Translations under genes and position numbers: made by a program
Assembly (NCBI RefSeq): GCF_012163145.1
Contig: NZ_JAAVTX010000009.1
Location: forward strand, 62,001-126,000
Reading direction: 5' to 3'
Origin: Falsiroseomonas frigidaquae
Lineage (GTDB): Bacteria > Pseudomonadota > Alphaproteobacteria > Acetobacterales > Acetobacteraceae
Length of the DNA: 64,000 nt
Part shown: positions 46,816-57,323 of the stretch, piece by piece
How positions within the stretch are numbered: position 1 is the stretch's first letter
Layout: each line of letters starts with the position of its first letter
The notes under the pieces: generated by a model
The model's database searches: none
What the model was told of the DNA's origin: nothing
The model's input: only the letters and a program-made list of their open reading frames with translations

Positions 46816-47951
46816 GAGGCCCCATGGTGCGCCCCATCGTCATCGCCGCCGGCGGCACCGGCGGCCACCTGTTTCCGGCGGAAGCGCTGGCGGCGGAGCT
46901 GGTCGCGCGCGGCGAACGCATCGCGCTGATGACGGATGCGCGCAGCGCCGCCTATGAAAGCCCCGCCTTCGGCAATGCCGAGCGCTTCGTGCTGAAGGGC
47001 TCGGGGCTGGCCGGACGCGGCCTGCGTGGTGCCGCGATGGGCGCGTTGGCGCTGGCCGCCGGCACCATCGAGGCGCGGCGCATCCTGGTACGGCTGGATG
47101 CGGCGGCGGTGGTCGGCTTCGGCGGCTATCCCTCCGTGCCCCCGCTGATCGCGGCCCGTACCCTGCCGCGCGCGACGCGGCCGGCGACGGCGCTGCATGA
47201 ACAGAACGGCGTGCTCGGCCGCGCCAACCGGCTGCTGGCGCCGGGCGCCGACCTGCTGGCGCTATCGGCCGTCGACACCGCGCGGGTGCCGTCCTCCGCC
47301 CATGTCGAGGTGGTGGGCAACCCGGTGCGGCCGGCGCTGGCGGCGCTCGCCGGCCAGGACTTCTCCGCGCCGGGCGAGGATGGCGCGATCCGCCTGCTGG
47401 TGCTGGGCGGCAGCCTGGGCGCGCGCATCTTCGCCGATGTGGTGCCGGGCGCGGTGGCGCTGCTGCCGGAAGGCCTGCGGCAGCGGCTGGTGGTGACGCA
47501 GCAGACGCGGGCGGAAGATCTGCCGCGGGTCGAGGCAGCGTATCGCGAGGCGGGCGTGCCGGCGGACCTGTCGCCCTTCTTCGGTGACATCGCGGTGCGG
47601 CTGGCCATGGCGCATCTGGTGGTGGCGCGGGCCGGTGCCTCCACCGTGGCGGAGCTGGCCTGCGCCGGGCGGCCTTCCGTGCTGGTGCCGCTGCCGCATG
47701 CCATCGACGACCACCAAAGTGCCAATGCGCGGCTGCTGGAAGGCGCCGGCGCGGCCTGGATCATGAAGCAGCCGGCCTTCACGCCGGAAGCGCTGGCCCG
47801 GCAGATGCAGGCGATGTTCACCACCCCCGCCGTGCTGGCCCGTGCCGCCACGGCAGCCGCCACGCTGGCGCGCCCCGATGCGGCGCGGCGGCTGGCCGAC
47901 CTTGTGCAGAAATTGACCTATCGCGGTGTCGCGATGCTGGAGTCCCGCTGA
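46812..47951 (+). CDS. murG: Undecaprenyl-PP-MurNAc-pentapeptide GlcNAc transferase
   Basis: Membrane-associated GT-B glycosyltransferase turning lipid I into lipid II. The 379-residue protein has the first glycine loop [17 protein letters not shown] near residues 10-26, [34 protein letters not shown], the second glycine loop [12 protein letters not shown], and the UDP-GlcNAc-binding [25 protein letters not shown] near 270-290. The ATG at 46812 overlaps the ftsW stop (ATGA). Confidence 0.96.
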   Translation: MRGPMVRPIVIAAGGTGGHLFPAEALAAELVARGERIALMTDARSAAYESPAFGNAERFVLKGSGLAGRGLRGAAMGALALAAGTIEARRILVRLDAAAVVGFGGYPSVPPLIAARTLPRATRPATALHEQNGVLGRANRLLAPGADLLALSAVDTARVPSSAHVEVVGNPVRPALAALAGQDFSAPGEDGAIRLLVLGGSLGARIFADVVPGAVALLPEGLRQRLVVTQQTRAEDLPRVEAAYREAGVPADLSPFFGDIAVRLAMAHLVVARAGASTVAELACAGRPSVLVPLPHAIDDHQSANARLLEGAGAAWIMKQPAFTPEALARQMQAMFTTPAVLARAATAAATLARPDAARRLADLVQKLTYRGVAMLESR

Positions 47952-49393
47952 TGCGCGCCCTGCCCCTCTCCATCGGGCCCATCCACTTTGTCGGCATCGG
48001 CGGCATCGGCATGTCCGGCATCGCCGAGGTGCTGCACAATCTCGGCTATTCCGTGCAGGGCAGCGACATCGCGGAGGGCTACAACGTCACCCGCCTGCGC
48101 GAGAGCGGCATTCCGGTGATGGTCGGCCATGACGCGGCCAATCTCGGCTCCGCGCAGGTTGTCGTCACCTCGACCGCGGTGAAGAAGGACAATCCGGAAG
48201 TGCAGGCCGCGCGGGCGCGGCTGGTGCCGGTGGTCCGCCGCGCGGAAATGCTGGCGGAGCTGATGCGGCTGAAATGGGCCGTCGCCATCGGCGGCACCCA
48301 TGGCAAGACCACCACCACCAGCCTGGTCGCCTGCGTTCTGGAAGCGGCGAAGCTCGACCCCACCGTCATCAATGGCGGCATCATCAACGCCTATGGCACC
48401 AATGCCCGCCTCGGTTCCGGCGATTGGATGGTGGTGGAGGCGGATGAGAGCGACGGGTCCTTCCTGAAGCTGCCCGCCGTCTGCGCCGTGGTCACCAACA
48501 TGGACCCGGAACACCTGGACCATTGGGGCACGGCGGAGGCGATGAAGGAGGGCTACGCCCAGTTCGTCGGCAATATCCCGTTCTACGGCTTCGCGGTGCT
48601 CTGCGCGGACCACCATGAGGTGCAGGCGATGATCCCGCGCCTGTCGGATCGCCGCATCATCACCTACGGCTTCTCGCCGCAGGCCGATGTGCGGGCGGAG
48701 AAGATGATCACGGACCGCATGGGCGCCACCTTCGAGGTTGCGGTGCGGGACCGCGCGACGGGCCGCAGCCGCACGTTGAAGCCGATGCGCCTGCCGATGC
48801 TGGGCAGCCACAACGTGCAGAATTCGCTGGCCGCCATCGCCATCGGGTTGGAGATGGACATCGACGAGGCGACCATCCGCACCGCGCTGATGGGCTTCAA
48901 GGGCGTCAAGCGCCGCTTCACCCGCACCGGCGATGCCGGCGGCATCACCGTGATCGACGATTACGGCCACCATCCGGTGGAGATCGCTGCAGTGCTGAAG
49001 GCGGCACGGCAGGCGGGGGCGCGCGATGTGGTCGCGGTGGTGCAGCCGCATCGCTATTCGCGCCTCGCCTCGCTGTTCGAGGATTTTTGTACGTGCATGA
49101 ATGACGCCGGGACTGTGATCGTCGCGGACGTCTATGCGGCGGGCGAGCAGCCGATGCCGGGCTATGATCGGGATGCGCTGGTCGAAGGCCTGCGTGCGCG
49201 CGGGCATCGCAGCGTGGTGCCGCTGCCCGGGCCGGACAGCCTGGCGGAGATGGTCAACGCCATCGCCAAGTCGGGCGACTATGTCGTCTGCCTCGGCGCC
49301 GGCACCATCACCACCTGGGCGCATGCGCTGCCGGAGCAGCTGCTGGCCCTGCAGTCGCGCACTCGGCCGCGGCTGGCCGGTGGGCAGAAGTGA
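47951..49393 (+). CDS. murC: UDP-MurNAc-L-alanine ligase
   Basis: First amino acid ligase of the muramyl peptide pathway. The 480-residue protein begins with [22 protein letters not shown], has SRAVKK-type [12 protein letters not shown], the ATP loop [15 protein letters not shown] near residue 116-130, [34 protein letters not shown] and the [12 protein letters not shown] histidine segment near 337-347, which marks MurC. Its ATG shares one base with the murG stop (TGATG); its stop overlaps the murB start. Confidence 0.97.
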   Translation: MRALPLSIGPIHFVGIGGIGMSGIAEVLHNLGYSVQGSDIAEGYNVTRLRESGIPVMVGHDAANLGSAQVVVTSTAVKKDNPEVQAARARLVPVVRRAEMLAELMRLKWAVAIGGTHGKTTTTSLVACVLEAAKLDPTVINGGIINAYGTNARLGSGDWMVVEADESDGSFLKLPAVCAVVTNMDPEHLDHWGTAEAMKEGYAQFVGNIPFYGFAVLCADHHEVQAMIPRLSDRRIITYGFSPQADVRAEKMITDRMGATFEVAVRDRATGRSRTLKPMRLPMLGSHNVQNSLAAIAIGLEMDIDEATIRTALMGFKGVKRRFTRTGDAGGITVIDDYGHHPVEIAAVLKAARQAGARDVVAVVQPHRYSRLASLFEDFCTCMNDAGTVIVADVYAAGEQPMPGYDRDALVEGLRARGHRSVVPLPGPDSLAEMVNAIAKSGDYVVCLGAGTITTWAHALPEQLLALQSRTRPRLAGGQK

Positions 49394-50307
49394 CGGCGCC
49401 GCGCGACATGGCCCTGCACGCCACCCTGCCGCCGCTGCGCGGGCGCGTGACGCCGGACGCGCCGCTCGCGCCCTTCACGTGGTTCCGCGTCGGCGGTCCG
49501 GCGGAATGGCTGGTGCGGCCGACGGATGCCGATGGCCTGCTGCTGCTGCTGCGCGACCTGCCGGATGCGGTGCCGCTGACGGTGGTGGGCGCAGCGTCGA
49601 ACCTCATCATCCGCGATGGCGGCGTGCGGGGCGCGGTGCTGCGGCTGGCCGGGCGCGGCTTTGGCGAGGTGCTGGTCGAGGCGGATGGGATCATCGCCGG
49701 TGCCGCGGCGCTGGATGCCGTGGTCGCGGAACACGCCGCCGCGGTGGGCCTCGCCGGGCTGGAATTCCTCTCCGGCATTCCGGGCAGCATCGGCGGCGCG
49801 GTGGCGATGAATGCCGGCGCCTATGGGCGCGAGGTGGTGGATACGCTGGATTGGGCAGAGGTGGCGACCCCCGCCGGCCTGCTGCGGCTGAGCGCGGGCG
49901 ACCTGCACTTCGCCTATCGCCGCGCCACGCTGCCGGCGCGCGGCGTGGTGGTGCGCGCGCGCTTTCATGCGCAGCCGGGCGACACTGCGGCAATCGCGGC
50001 GGAGATGGCGAGAATCCGCGCGGCGCGCGAAGCGACACAGCCGGTCCGCGCACGCACCGGCGGCTCCACCTTCAAGAACCCGCCGGGCCAGAAGGCCTGG
50101 GCGCTGGTCGATGCGGCGGGCTGCCGTGGGCTGGCGCGCGGCGGCGCGCAGGTCTCGGAACTGCACGCGAATTTCCTGCTCAACACCGGCGGCGCCACGG
50201 CGGCCGATCTGGAGGGGCTGGGCGAGGAGGTTCGGGCGCGGGTGCTGGCGCAATCCGGCATCGGCCTGGAATGGGAAATCAAGCGCATCGGCGAGGTGAC
50301 GGCGTGA
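49390..50307 (+). CDS. murB: UDP-N-acetylenolpyruvoylglucosamine reductase
   Basis: FAD enzyme reducing the enolpyruvyl group to give UDP-MurNAc. The 305-residue protein starts at a GTG overlapping the murC stop (GTGA). Seen: [18 protein letters not shown] near residue 30, [21 protein letters not shown] (FAD site, 65-85), [23 protein letters not shown] near 125-147, and [23 protein letters not shown] with the catalytic Ser near residue 225. The length and the lack of an extra C-terminal domain point to the type IIa form. Confidence 0.96.
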   Translation: MTAPRDMALHATLPPLRGRVTPDAPLAPFTWFRVGGPAEWLVRPTDADGLLLLLRDLPDAVPLTVVGAASNLIIRDGGVRGAVLRLAGRGFGEVLVEADGIIAGAAALDAVVAEHAAAVGLAGLEFLSGIPGSIGGAVAMNAGAYGREVVDTLDWAEVATPAGLLRLSAGDLHFAYRRATLPARGVVVRARFHAQPGDTAAIAAEMARIRAAREATQPVRARTGGSTFKNPPGQKAWALVDAAGCRGLARGGAQVSELHANFLLNTGGATAADLEGLGEEVRARVLAQSGIGLEWEIKRIGEVTA

Positions 50308-51224
50308 TGCATGTATCCGTGCTGTTCGGCGGCGTCTCCGCGGAACGCGAGGTCAGCCTCGCCACAGGCCAGCAGGTGGTGGCGGCGCTGCGCGTCGCAG
50401 GGTTCGAGGTGACGCCGATCGAGGTCGGCGGCGACCTCGGCTCCGTCATCGGCGCGCTGCAATCCGCCAAGCCCGATGTGGTGTTCAACGCACTGCATGG
50501 CCGCTACGGCGAGGATGGCTGCATCCAGGGCGTGCTGGACTGGATGGGCCTGCCCTACACCCATTCCGGCGTGCGCGCTTCCGCCGTCGCCATGGACAAG
50601 TCGGCGGCCAAGGCAGTGTTCCTGGCAGCCGGCCTGCCGGTGGCGGAAAGCCGCCTGGTGACGCCGGAGGAGCTGGAGGCGGAGGACCCGCTGCCGCTGC
50701 CCTATGTGGTCAAGCCGGTGAACGAAGGCTCCTCCGTCGGCGTCGAGATCTTTCGTGAAGGCAACAACCGGCGGGCGGAGGTGGCGCGGGCTTGGCGCTA
50801 CGACAAGCGCATCATGGCCGAGGCCTTCATCCCCGGTCGCGAACTGACCGTCGCCGTGATGGGCGACCGCGCGCTGGAAGTGACGGAGATCGACACCGGC
50901 CACGTCTTCTACGACTACGAGGCGAAGTATGCCGATGGCGGCAGCCGCCACACCCTGCCCGCGCCGGTGCATCCCGAAACCCGTGCGCGGGCCATGGAGA
51001 TCGCGCTGCGCGCGCACCAGGCGCTCGGCTGCCGCGGCGTGTCCCGCGCCGATCTGCGCTACGACGACACCGCCGGCGAACCGGGGCGGCTGGTGCTGCT
51101 GGAGGTGAACACGCAGCCCGGCATGACGCGCACCTCGCTGGTGCCGGAGCAGGCGGCGCATCTCGGCATCGGCTTCCCGGAACTCTGCGCCTGGATGGTA
51201 CGGGAGGCGCGTCATGGCCCGTGA
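50307..51224 (+). CDS. ddl: D-alanine-D-alanine ligase
   Basis: ATP-grasp ligase that makes the D-Ala-D-Ala used by MurF. The 305-residue protein has [19 protein letters not shown] at the start, [36 protein letters not shown], the ATP-binding [14 protein letters not shown] near residue 136-149, and the C-terminal [20 protein letters not shown] with the Mg-binding Glu/Asn pair. ATG at 50307 shares one base with the murB stop (TGATG); a GTG just upstream is an alternative. ftsQ starts 11 bases inside its 3' end. Confidence 0.96.
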   Translation: MHVSVLFGGVSAEREVSLATGQQVVAALRVAGFEVTPIEVGGDLGSVIGALQSAKPDVVFNALHGRYGEDGCIQGVLDWMGLPYTHSGVRASAVAMDKSAAKAVFLAAGLPVAESRLVTPEELEAEDPLPLPYVVKPVNEGSSVGVEIFREGNNRRAEVARAWRYDKRIMAEAFIPGRELTVAVMGDRALEVTEIDTGHVFYDYEAKYADGGSRHTLPAPVHPETRARAMEIALRAHQALGCRGVSRADLRYDDTAGEPGRLVLLEVNTQPGMTRTSLVPEQAAHLGIGFPELCAWMVREARHGP

Positions 51225-52119
51225 ACCGATGGCCCCGCGCCGCGCCCCGGTGCGGACGGCGCAGCGCCCGGCGCGCAAGGATCCGGACCGGCCAAGCCGC
51301 CTGCGGCTGTGGCTGAAGCGGCGGCGTGGCCTGATGCGGCCGGCGGCGCTGTGGCTGATCGGCTGCGGGCTGCTCGGTGCCGGCGGCTATGCGATCTATG
51401 CCGTGGACCCGGCGGGGCGCGTGCGCTCCGTGGTGGAGAATGCGGCGGAGCTCGGCCTCTCCGCCGGGTTGGAAGTGGTGGAAGTGGTGGTGGAGGGGCG
51501 CGAGAACACGCCGCCCGACCTGATCCGCGCAGCCATCGGCGCCGAACTCGGCGACCCGATGCTCGGCTTCTCGCCGAATGAGGCGCGGGAGCGGCTGGAG
51601 ACCATCGCCTGGGTCGAATCCGCGCATGTCGAGCGCCGCCTGCCCGGCACCATCCTGGTACGGCTGACGGAACGCGCGCCCTTCGCCATCTGGCAGCACC
51701 AGGGCCGCTTCGCGGTGATCGACCGCGAGGGGCTGGTGGTGGAGACGGAGACGCTGGACGCCTTCGGCCCGCTGCCGCTGGTGGTCGGCGCGGGCGCCGA
51801 GAAGCACGCGGCGGCGCTGTACGATTTGCTGCTGGCGCATCGCAACATCCTGGCCCGCACCCAGGCGCTGGTGCGCGTCGGCGAGCGCCGCTGGAACCTG
51901 CGCCTGCACAGCGGCACGGATGTGCTGCTGCCGGAGGGGCATGAGGCGCCGGCGCTGAACCGTCTTTCGGAACTGCAGTCGCGCAACGCGCTGCTCGACC
52001 GGCCGCTGGTCGCCGTGGACATGCGACTGCCGGATCGCCTGGTGGTGCGGCAGCAGCCGGTGGCGGAACAGCCCGCCACGCCCGCCCGCCGCAACGCGAA
52101 CCGGAGCACGCGCGGATGA
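51214..52119 (+). CDS. ftsQ: Divisome protein FtsQ
   Basis: Bitopic division protein that recruits FtsL/FtsB and links early and late divisome parts. The 301-residue protein has an Arg/Pro-rich cytoplasmic start (about 45 residues), a membrane segment ([22 protein letters not shown]), a POTRA domain ([71 protein letters not shown] read in segments from about residue 85 to 150) and the FtsQ beta domain ([31 protein letters not shown]). It begins inside ddl and ends 22 bases before ftsA. Confidence 0.94.
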   Translation: MAREPMAPRRAPVRTAQRPARKDPDRPSRLRLWLKRRRGLMRPAALWLIGCGLLGAGGYAIYAVDPAGRVRSVVENAAELGLSAGLEVVEVVVEGRENTPPDLIRAAIGAELGDPMLGFSPNEARERLETIAWVESAHVERRLPGTILVRLTERAPFAIWQHQGRFAVIDREGLVVETETLDAFGPLPLVVGAGAEKHAAALYDLLLAHRNILARTQALVRVGERRWNLRLHSGTDVLLPEGHEAPALNRLSELQSRNALLDRPLVAVDMRLPDRLVVRQQPVAEQPATPARRNANRSTRG

Positions 52120-52141
52120 ACGCATTCCAGGTTCCCCACGC

Positions 52142-53434
52142 ATGAATGCGCTGTCCCGCCTGCCTGTCGGCGTGGATCCGCCCGGCGAGCGCCGCCGTCG
52201 CGGCGCGCGCAGCGGCGTCTTCGGCGTGCTCGATATCGGCACCACCAAGGTGGTCTGCCTGATCGCGCGCATCGAGGGCGACGGCGAACCCCGCGTGCTC
52301 GGCTTCGGTTGGCAGCGTGGGCGCGGCGTGAAGGGCGGCTCGATCATCGATCTGGAGGAGGCGGAGCGGGCCATCCGTGCCGCCGTCGGCCAGGCCGAGG
52401 AAATGGCGGACACGCAGCTCTCCGGCGCCATCGTCAACCTGTCCTGCGGCCAGCCCGATTCGCGGCTGCTGCATGTGCAATGGCCGATCGGCGGCCGCGC
52501 GGTGACGGAGCAGGATCTGCGCGCCATCCTCACCGAAGGCCGCCGCCGCGGCACGGAGGATGGGCGGGAGACGGTGCATGGCGCGCCGGTTTCCTTCACC
52601 GTCGATGCGACGCCCGGTGTCGAGGACCCGCGCGGCATGGTCTGCGACACGCTGGGCGCGCGCGTGCATCTGGTCGATGCCTCGCAGGCCGCGCTGCGGA
52701 ACCTGGGTGCCTGCCTGGCGCGCTGCGACCTGGAGGTGCAGGAGCTGGTCTCCTCCCCCCTCGCCGCCGGGCTGGCCACGCTGGTGGAGGACGAGAAGCG
52801 CATCGGCGCCACCGTCATCGACATGGGCGGCGGCACCACCTCGCTCGCCGTGTTCAGCGAAGGGCATCTCATCCACACCGCGCAGATCCCGGTCGGCGGC
52901 TGGCAGGTGACGAACGACTTGGCGCGCGTGCTGTCCACGCCGATCAACCATGCGGAGCGGCTGAAGACGCTGCATGGCGGCGCCATGGGCGCGGCGGATG
53001 ACGAGCGCGAGATGCTGCCCGTGCCGCTGGTCGGCGAGGATGAGGACCACATCGCGCGCGTGCCGCGGGCGATGATCGTCAACATCATCCGGCCGCGGCT
53101 GGAGGAGACCTTCGAATTCGTGCGCGAGCGGCTGGAAGCCGCGGGCGTCGCCAAGGAGGCCGGCACCCGCGTGGTGCTGACCGGCGGCGCCAGCCAGCTG
53201 ATCGGCGCGCGCGAACTGGCCGCCCGCGTCCTGGATCGCCAGGTGCGGATCGGTCGCCCGCGCAGCGTGCGCGGCCTGCCGGACACCGCTGGCGGCCCAC
53301 CCTTCGCCGCCGCGATCGGGCTGCTCGCCTGGGGCGCCGGCGAAGGCCGGCCGCTGATCGACATCATTCCCGGCGCGGATCGGCATGGCGGCCGGCTGCG
53401 CCGCTTCATCGAATGGCTACGGGTGCGCGTCTGA
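52142..53434 (+). CDS. ftsA: Divisome actin homolog FtsA
   Basis: Actin-like ATPase that ties FtsZ filaments to the membrane. The 430-residue protein has a basic N-terminal extension of about 25 residues, the phosphate 1 loop [18 protein letters not shown], the FtsA-specific 1C domain (about 105-190), the phosphate 2 region [16 protein letters not shown] and the adenosine motif [17 protein letters not shown]. The C-terminus [13 protein letters not shown] is the amphipathic membrane-targeting helix. A second ATG with a nearly repeated start lies 26 bases earlier out of frame, at the end of ftsQ. Confidence 0.95.
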   Translation: MNALSRLPVGVDPPGERRRRGARSGVFGVLDIGTTKVVCLIARIEGDGEPRVLGFGWQRGRGVKGGSIIDLEEAERAIRAAVGQAEEMADTQLSGAIVNLSCGQPDSRLLHVQWPIGGRAVTEQDLRAILTEGRRRGTEDGRETVHGAPVSFTVDATPGVEDPRGMVCDTLGARVHLVDASQAALRNLGACLARCDLEVQELVSSPLAAGLATLVEDEKRIGATVIDMGGGTTSLAVFSEGHLIHTAQIPVGGWQVTNDLARVLSTPINHAERLKTLHGGAMGAADDEREMLPVPLVGEDEDHIARVPRAMIVNIIRPRLEETFEFVRERLEAAGVAKEAGTRVVLTGGASQLIGARELAARVLDRQVRIGRPRSVRGLPDTAGGPPFAAAIGLLAWGAGEGRPLIDIIPGADRHGGRLRRFIEWLRVRV

Positions 53435-53504
53435 TGCGCCCCGCTTCCACCCAAACCCCTCCCTTACGGCCTGCAAGGCTGAGCTTCCAGGAAAGGCCCC
53501 GTTC

Positions 53505-55052
53505 ATGACCCTAAACCTGACGATCCCGAACCAGCAGCACACCGATTTCAGCCCGCGCATCACGGTGGTCGGCGTCGGTGGCGGCGGCACCAATGCGGTG
53601 AACAACATGGTCACCATGGGGCTGGAAGGCGTGGAGTTCCTGGTCGCCAACACGGATGCGCAATCGCTGCAGCACAGCAAGGCGGATCGCCGCGTGCAGC
53701 TCGGCTCCTACCTGACCCAGGGCCTGGGCGCCGGTGCGAAGCCCGAGATCGGCCGTGGTGCGGCGGAGGAAGCGGAGACCGAGCTGGCGCGCCACCTGGA
53801 AGGCAGCCACATGGTGTTCGTGACCGCCGGCATGGGCGGCGGCACCGGCACCGGGGCGGCCCCGGTGATTGCCCGCATGGCGCGTGAGCGCGGCATCCTG
53901 ACGGTCGGCGTGGTGACCAAGCCCTTCGACTTCGAGGGGCCGAAGCGCCGCAAGGCGGCCGATGCCGGCATCGAGGAATTGCAGCAGTTCGTCGATACGC
54001 TGATCGTGATCCCGAACCAGAACCTGTTCCGCCTGGCGAATGAGCGCACGACCTTCGCCGAGGCGTTCCGCATGGCCGACAACGTCCTGTACATGGGCGT
54101 GCGCGGCGTGACGGACCTGATGGTGAACCCGGGCCTGGTGAACCTCGACTTCGCCGATATCCGCACCGTGATGGCGGAGATGGGCAAGGCGATGATGGGC
54201 ACCGGCGAGGCCGAGGGCGAAGGCCGCGCGGTGAAGGCCTCCGAGGAAGCCATCAGCAATCCGCTGCTGGAGGATACCTCCATGCACGGTGCGCGCGGCG
54301 TGCTGATCAACATCACCGGCGGCCTCGACATGACGCTGTTCGAGGTGGACGAGGCGGCCAACCGCATTCGCAAGGAAGTGGACGAGGAAGCCAATGTGAT
54401 CTTCGGCTCCTCGGTCGATGAATCGATGAACGGCCGCATCCGCGTCTCCGTCGTTGCCACTGGCATCGATGCGCGCGAGGCGCGGGAGGCGGAGCGGCCG
54501 AAGCTGGTCGCAGTGGGTGGCGGCGGCAGCCTGCAGGCGGTGAGCAGCCAGCAGGTGGCGCAGCATGGGCAGCCGCAGGCGCCGCAGCCCGCGATGCGCG
54601 CGCCGGCCGGCTTCACGCCGCGCGTGGCGGCCCAGCCGCAGCCCCAGCAGCCGCAGCATCAGCAGCCGCAGCATCCTGGTGCGATGCGCCCGGCGCAGAC
54701 CTACGCCGCGCCGCAGCCGATGCAGCAGGCGCCGGCCACCGCGGCCCCGATGGTGGAAGCCGCACCGGGCGCCGAGGCCCCGGTGAGCATGGCACCCCAG
54801 GCAGAACCCGGGCTGCGGGCGCCGGCAGGGACGCGCCCCGTGGCGCCGATGCCGCAGGCACAGCCGACGGGCGGGCTGAACAACCTGTTCCGCCGCGCCA
54901 CCGGCCTGATGCGGCGCGACGTGCCGGAGCCGCAGATGCAGCCGGCGCAGCAGCCGCGCATGGAACCCGCGGCCCGCCCGGTGGCACCGCCGACGCAGCA
55001 GGACGAGATGGGGCTCGACATCCCGACCTTCCTGCGGCGCCAGAGCAACTGA
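53505..55052 (+). CDS. ftsZ: Cell division GTPase FtsZ
   Basis: Tubulin-like GTPase that forms the Z ring. The 515-residue protein has [13 protein letters not shown] near residue 21, the tubulin signature [12 protein letters not shown] near 109-120, the T7 region and [22 protein letters not shown]. From about 330 a long Gln/Pro/Ala linker follows (with a duplicated QQPQH unit), typical of alphaproteobacteria, and the C-terminal peptide [10 protein letters not shown] that binds FtsA. AGGAAAGG lies about ten bases before the start. It is 70 bases after ftsA, the widest gap of the cluster, which may hold an extra promoter. Confidence 0.97.
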   Translation: MTLNLTIPNQQHTDFSPRITVVGVGGGGTNAVNNMVTMGLEGVEFLVANTDAQSLQHSKADRRVQLGSYLTQGLGAGAKPEIGRGAAEEAETELARHLEGSHMVFVTAGMGGGTGTGAAPVIARMARERGILTVGVVTKPFDFEGPKRRKAADAGIEELQQFVDTLIVIPNQNLFRLANERTTFAEAFRMADNVLYMGVRGVTDLMVNPGLVNLDFADIRTVMAEMGKAMMGTGEAEGEGRAVKASEEAISNPLLEDTSMHGARGVLINITGGLDMTLFEVDEAANRIRKEVDEEANVIFGSSVDESMNGRIRVSVVATGIDAREAREAERPKLVAVGGGGSLQAVSSQQVAQHGQPQAPQPAMRAPAGFTPRVAAQPQPQQPQHQQPQHPGAMRPAQTYAAPQPMQQAPATAAPMVEAAPGAEAPVSMAPQAEPGLRAPAGTRPVAPMPQAQPTGGLNNLFRRATGLMRRDVPEPQMQPAQQPRMEPAARPVAPPTQQDEMGLDIPTFLRRQSN

Positions 55053-55107
55053 GGCGAAACGCGGCAAAATAGGGCGAAATTAGGGCGATCTCGCGTCGCA
55101 CCAATCG

Positions 55108-55136
55108 TTGTTTTACAGTAGCTTGCGACGTAATAT
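55108..55136 (+). promoter_or_regulatory. Predicted promoter of lpxC
   Basis: TTGTTT (55108-55113) and TAATAT (55131-55136) with a 17-base spacer lie in an AT-richer patch of the 278 bases between ftsZ and lpxC. Transcription would start near 55143 and give a leader of about 190 bases. This suggests lpxC is not simply read through from the division cluster. Confidence 0.5.
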
Positions 55137-55162
55137 GGAGAAACAAGGCTTGAATGGCGCCG

Positions 55163-55191
55163 CCAGGGGGGAAATGGCATTAACCCCCTGG
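55163..55191 (+). terminator. Hairpin after ftsZ, within the lpxC leader
   Basis: CCAGGGGG (55163-55170) and CCCCCTGG (55184-55191) form a perfect eight-base stem with a 13-base loop. No U-tract follows, so it may stop ftsZ transcription with help from Rho, or act as a leader structure in the lpxC transcript. The choice between these cannot be made from sequence. Confidence 0.45.
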
Positions 55192-55330
55192 GTCGCCGGG
55201 TCTGGCGTCTCTCCTGATCGGACCACCTCGGCATCGCCGGGGCTTCGAAGCGGGATGATGGACACGTCTGGATGATAGGCCGCTTGGTGCGGTCGCGGCA
55301 CAGGACGGGGTCAGGGACGCAAAGGCGAGC

Positions 55331-56278
55331 ATGGACGGTTTCCTCCCGATCGATCGGAGACGGCGCAAGACGCTGAAGACGGCGATTGGATGCGTCGGCG
55401 TCGGTCTGCACAGCGGGCGCCGCGTGACGCTCACGCTGCGTCCGGCCGAGGCCGGCACCGGCATCGTGTTCCGCCGCACCGATCTCGGCATCGACATCCC
55501 CGCCCGCTTCGACCGCGTGGTGGATACCCGCCTCTGCACCGCCCTGGTTGCCGAAGGTGCGCCGCAGGCGCGTATCGGCACGGTGGAGCATGTGATGGCG
55601 GCGCTGGCCGGCAGCGGCATCACCGATGCGATCCTGGACCTGGACGGCCCGGAAGTGCCGATCCTGGATGGCTCCGCCGCGCCCTTCCTGTTCCTGATCG
55701 ACTGCGCCGGCACCGTCAGCCTGGACGCCCCGGCCCCGGTTATCGAGGTGTTGCGCCGCGTGCGGGTGGATGAGGGCGAGGCCTTCGTCGAATTGCTGCC
55801 GGCCCATGTCCCGGGCTTCGAGGCGGCGATGAGCATCGACTTCCCCGCCACTGCCATCGGCAGCCAGCAGGTCAGCCTGCGCCTGTCCTCCGCGGCGTTC
55901 CGCGCCGGGGTGGCGGATGCCCGCACCTTCACCCTGGCCGAGGACATCGCGCGCCTGCGCGCCGCCGGCCTGGCGCAGGGTGGCAGCCTGGACAACGCCA
56001 TCGTCGTGGATGGCCCGCTGGTGCTGAACCCGGGCGGCCTGCGCCGGCCGGATGAGTTCGTGCGCCACAAGCTGCTGGACGTGGTGGGCGACCTGGCCCT
56101 GGCCGGCGCGGCGCTGTCCGCGCGATTCGTCGGCCATCGCTCCGGCCACGCGCTGAACAACAAGCTGCTGCGGGCGCTGTTCGCCGACCTCGGCGCCTGG
56201 CGCATGGTGGATGGCGAGGTGCCGATGGACGGAGTCGGGACGCGCCTGCCCGCCGCCGCCGCCCCGGCCATGGCCTGA
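55331..56278 (+). CDS. lpxC: UDP-3-O-acyl-N-acetylglucosamine deacetylase
   Basis: Zinc deacetylase, the committed step of lipid A synthesis. The 315-residue protein has VGVGLHSGRRVTLTLRPA near residue 23, His87 in EHVMAAL (zinc), FDDEFV-like HKLLD with His246 and Asp250 (zinc and base), and GHRSGHALNN with the catalytic His273. The presence of lpxC shows a Gram-negative envelope with LPS. It keeps the common order ftsZ-lpxC-bamD but appears to have its own promoter. Confidence 0.97.
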   Translation: MDGFLPIDRRRRKTLKTAIGCVGVGLHSGRRVTLTLRPAEAGTGIVFRRTDLGIDIPARFDRVVDTRLCTALVAEGAPQARIGTVEHVMAALAGSGITDAILDLDGPEVPILDGSAAPFLFLIDCAGTVSLDAPAPVIEVLRRVRVDEGEAFVELLPAHVPGFEAAMSIDFPATAIGSQQVSLRLSSAAFRAGVADARTFTLAEDIARLRAAGLAQGGSLDNAIVVDGPLVLNPGGLRRPDEFVRHKLLDVVGDLALAGAALSARFVGHRSGHALNNKLLRALFADLGAWRMVDGEVPMDGVGTRLPAAAAPAMA

Positions 56279-56382
56279 AAAATCGGGCTTCCGGTGCCAC
56301 GCCGGGCTGGGTGAAGTGACAGGCCGGCAGCTTTGCAATAGATCAGCGCAAGACACACGGCGGCGACCCGCGCCTTGCCGTG

Positions 56383-56400
56383 ACCATGCCGCGGCATGGT
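56383..56400. promoter_or_regulatory. Perfect 18-base palindrome in the bamD promoter region
   Basis: ACCATGCCGCGGCATGGT is its own reverse complement over all 18 bases. It lies between TTGCCG (56375-56380) and TATAGG (56400-56405), which could be the -35 and -10 boxes of bamD (19-base spacing, or 18 to GTATAG). A dimeric repressor or a spacer-twisting activator bound here would act directly on bamD; the protein is unknown. Confidence 0.6.
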
Positions 56401-56413
56401 ATAGGGAAGCCCC

Positions 56414-57274
56414 ATGCCTGACCGGTGCGCGATGCTTCGACGCCTTCTGCCCCTGATCCTCATCCTGCCCATCGCCGCCTGCTCGGCCTGGGACGGGCGG
56501 ATGAACTCGCTCGGCTCGCCACGGGCCAGCACGCCCGGCGCCAGCGGCCAGGACAGCTCCGCCGAGGGCCTCTACGCCCAAGGCATGGAAGCCCTGACGG
56601 CGGAGCGCTACCAGCGCGCGGTCGAATTGTTCGACATGGTGGAGCGCGAGCACCCCTATTCGACCTTCGCCACCAACGCGAAGCTGATGTCCGCTTATGG
56701 CGAGTACATGCGCAACCGCTACACGGAGGCGCTCGGCGCGCTGGATCGCTTCATCCAGCTGCATCCGGCACACCGCGACATCGCCTATGCCTACTACCTG
56801 CGGGCGCTGAGCTACTACGAGCAGATCAACGACATCCAGCGCGACCAGCGCACCACCGAACAGGCCATGGCGGCGCTGCAGGATGTCTCGAACCGCTTCC
56901 CCAACACGCCCTATGCGCGCGACGCACGGCTGAAGATGGACCTGGCGCGCGACCACCTGGCGGGGCGCGAGATGACGATCGGCCGCTTCTACCAGACGCG
57001 CCGCCTGCATACCGCCGCCATCGGGCGCTTCCGCCGCGTGGTCGATGAATTCCAGACCACCAACCACGTGCCGGAAGCCCTGCACCGGCTGACCGAGCTG
57101 TACCTGACCATGGGCCTGGTGGATGAGGCCCGGCGCACCGCCGCCGTGCTCGGCCACAACTACCCCGGCAGCCCCTGGTACCAGGACAGCTACGCGCTGC
57201 TGGTGGATGGCGCGGAGGGCACCGAACCGAACCGGCCCGGCTTCTTCAGCCGCGTGGTCGGTTCCATCTTCTGA
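56414..57274 (+). CDS. bamD: Outer membrane protein assembly factor BamD
   Basis: Lipoprotein of the BAM complex that inserts beta-barrel proteins in the outer membrane. The 286-residue precursor has a lipoprotein signal (LRRLLPLILILPIAAC, acylated Cys23) and then TPR-type helical repeats from about residue 50 (AEGLYAQGMEALTAERYQRAVELFDMVEREHPYS, read in pieces; AYAYYLRALSYYEQI; FPNTPYARDA; RRVVDEFQTTNHVPEALHRLTELYL). The start at 56414 has GGGAAG six bases upstream; a second ATG at 56432 would also keep the signal. recN follows after 49 bases. Confidence 0.95.
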   Translation: MPDRCAMLRRLLPLILILPIAACSAWDGRMNSLGSPRASTPGASGQDSSAEGLYAQGMEALTAERYQRAVELFDMVEREHPYSTFATNAKLMSAYGEYMRNRYTEALGALDRFIQLHPAHRDIAYAYYLRALSYYEQINDIQRDQRTTEQAMAALQDVSNRFPNTPYARDARLKMDLARDHLAGREMTIGRFYQTRRLHTAAIGRFRRVVDEFQTTNHVPEALHRLTELYLTMGLVDEARRTAAVLGHNYPGSPWYQDSYALLVDGAEGTEPNRPGFFSRVVGSIF

Positions 57275-57323
57275 TCCGGCAGGCGCGGTTGGCGCGCTTG
57301 ACGCTCCACGCGCCGCGACCGCG

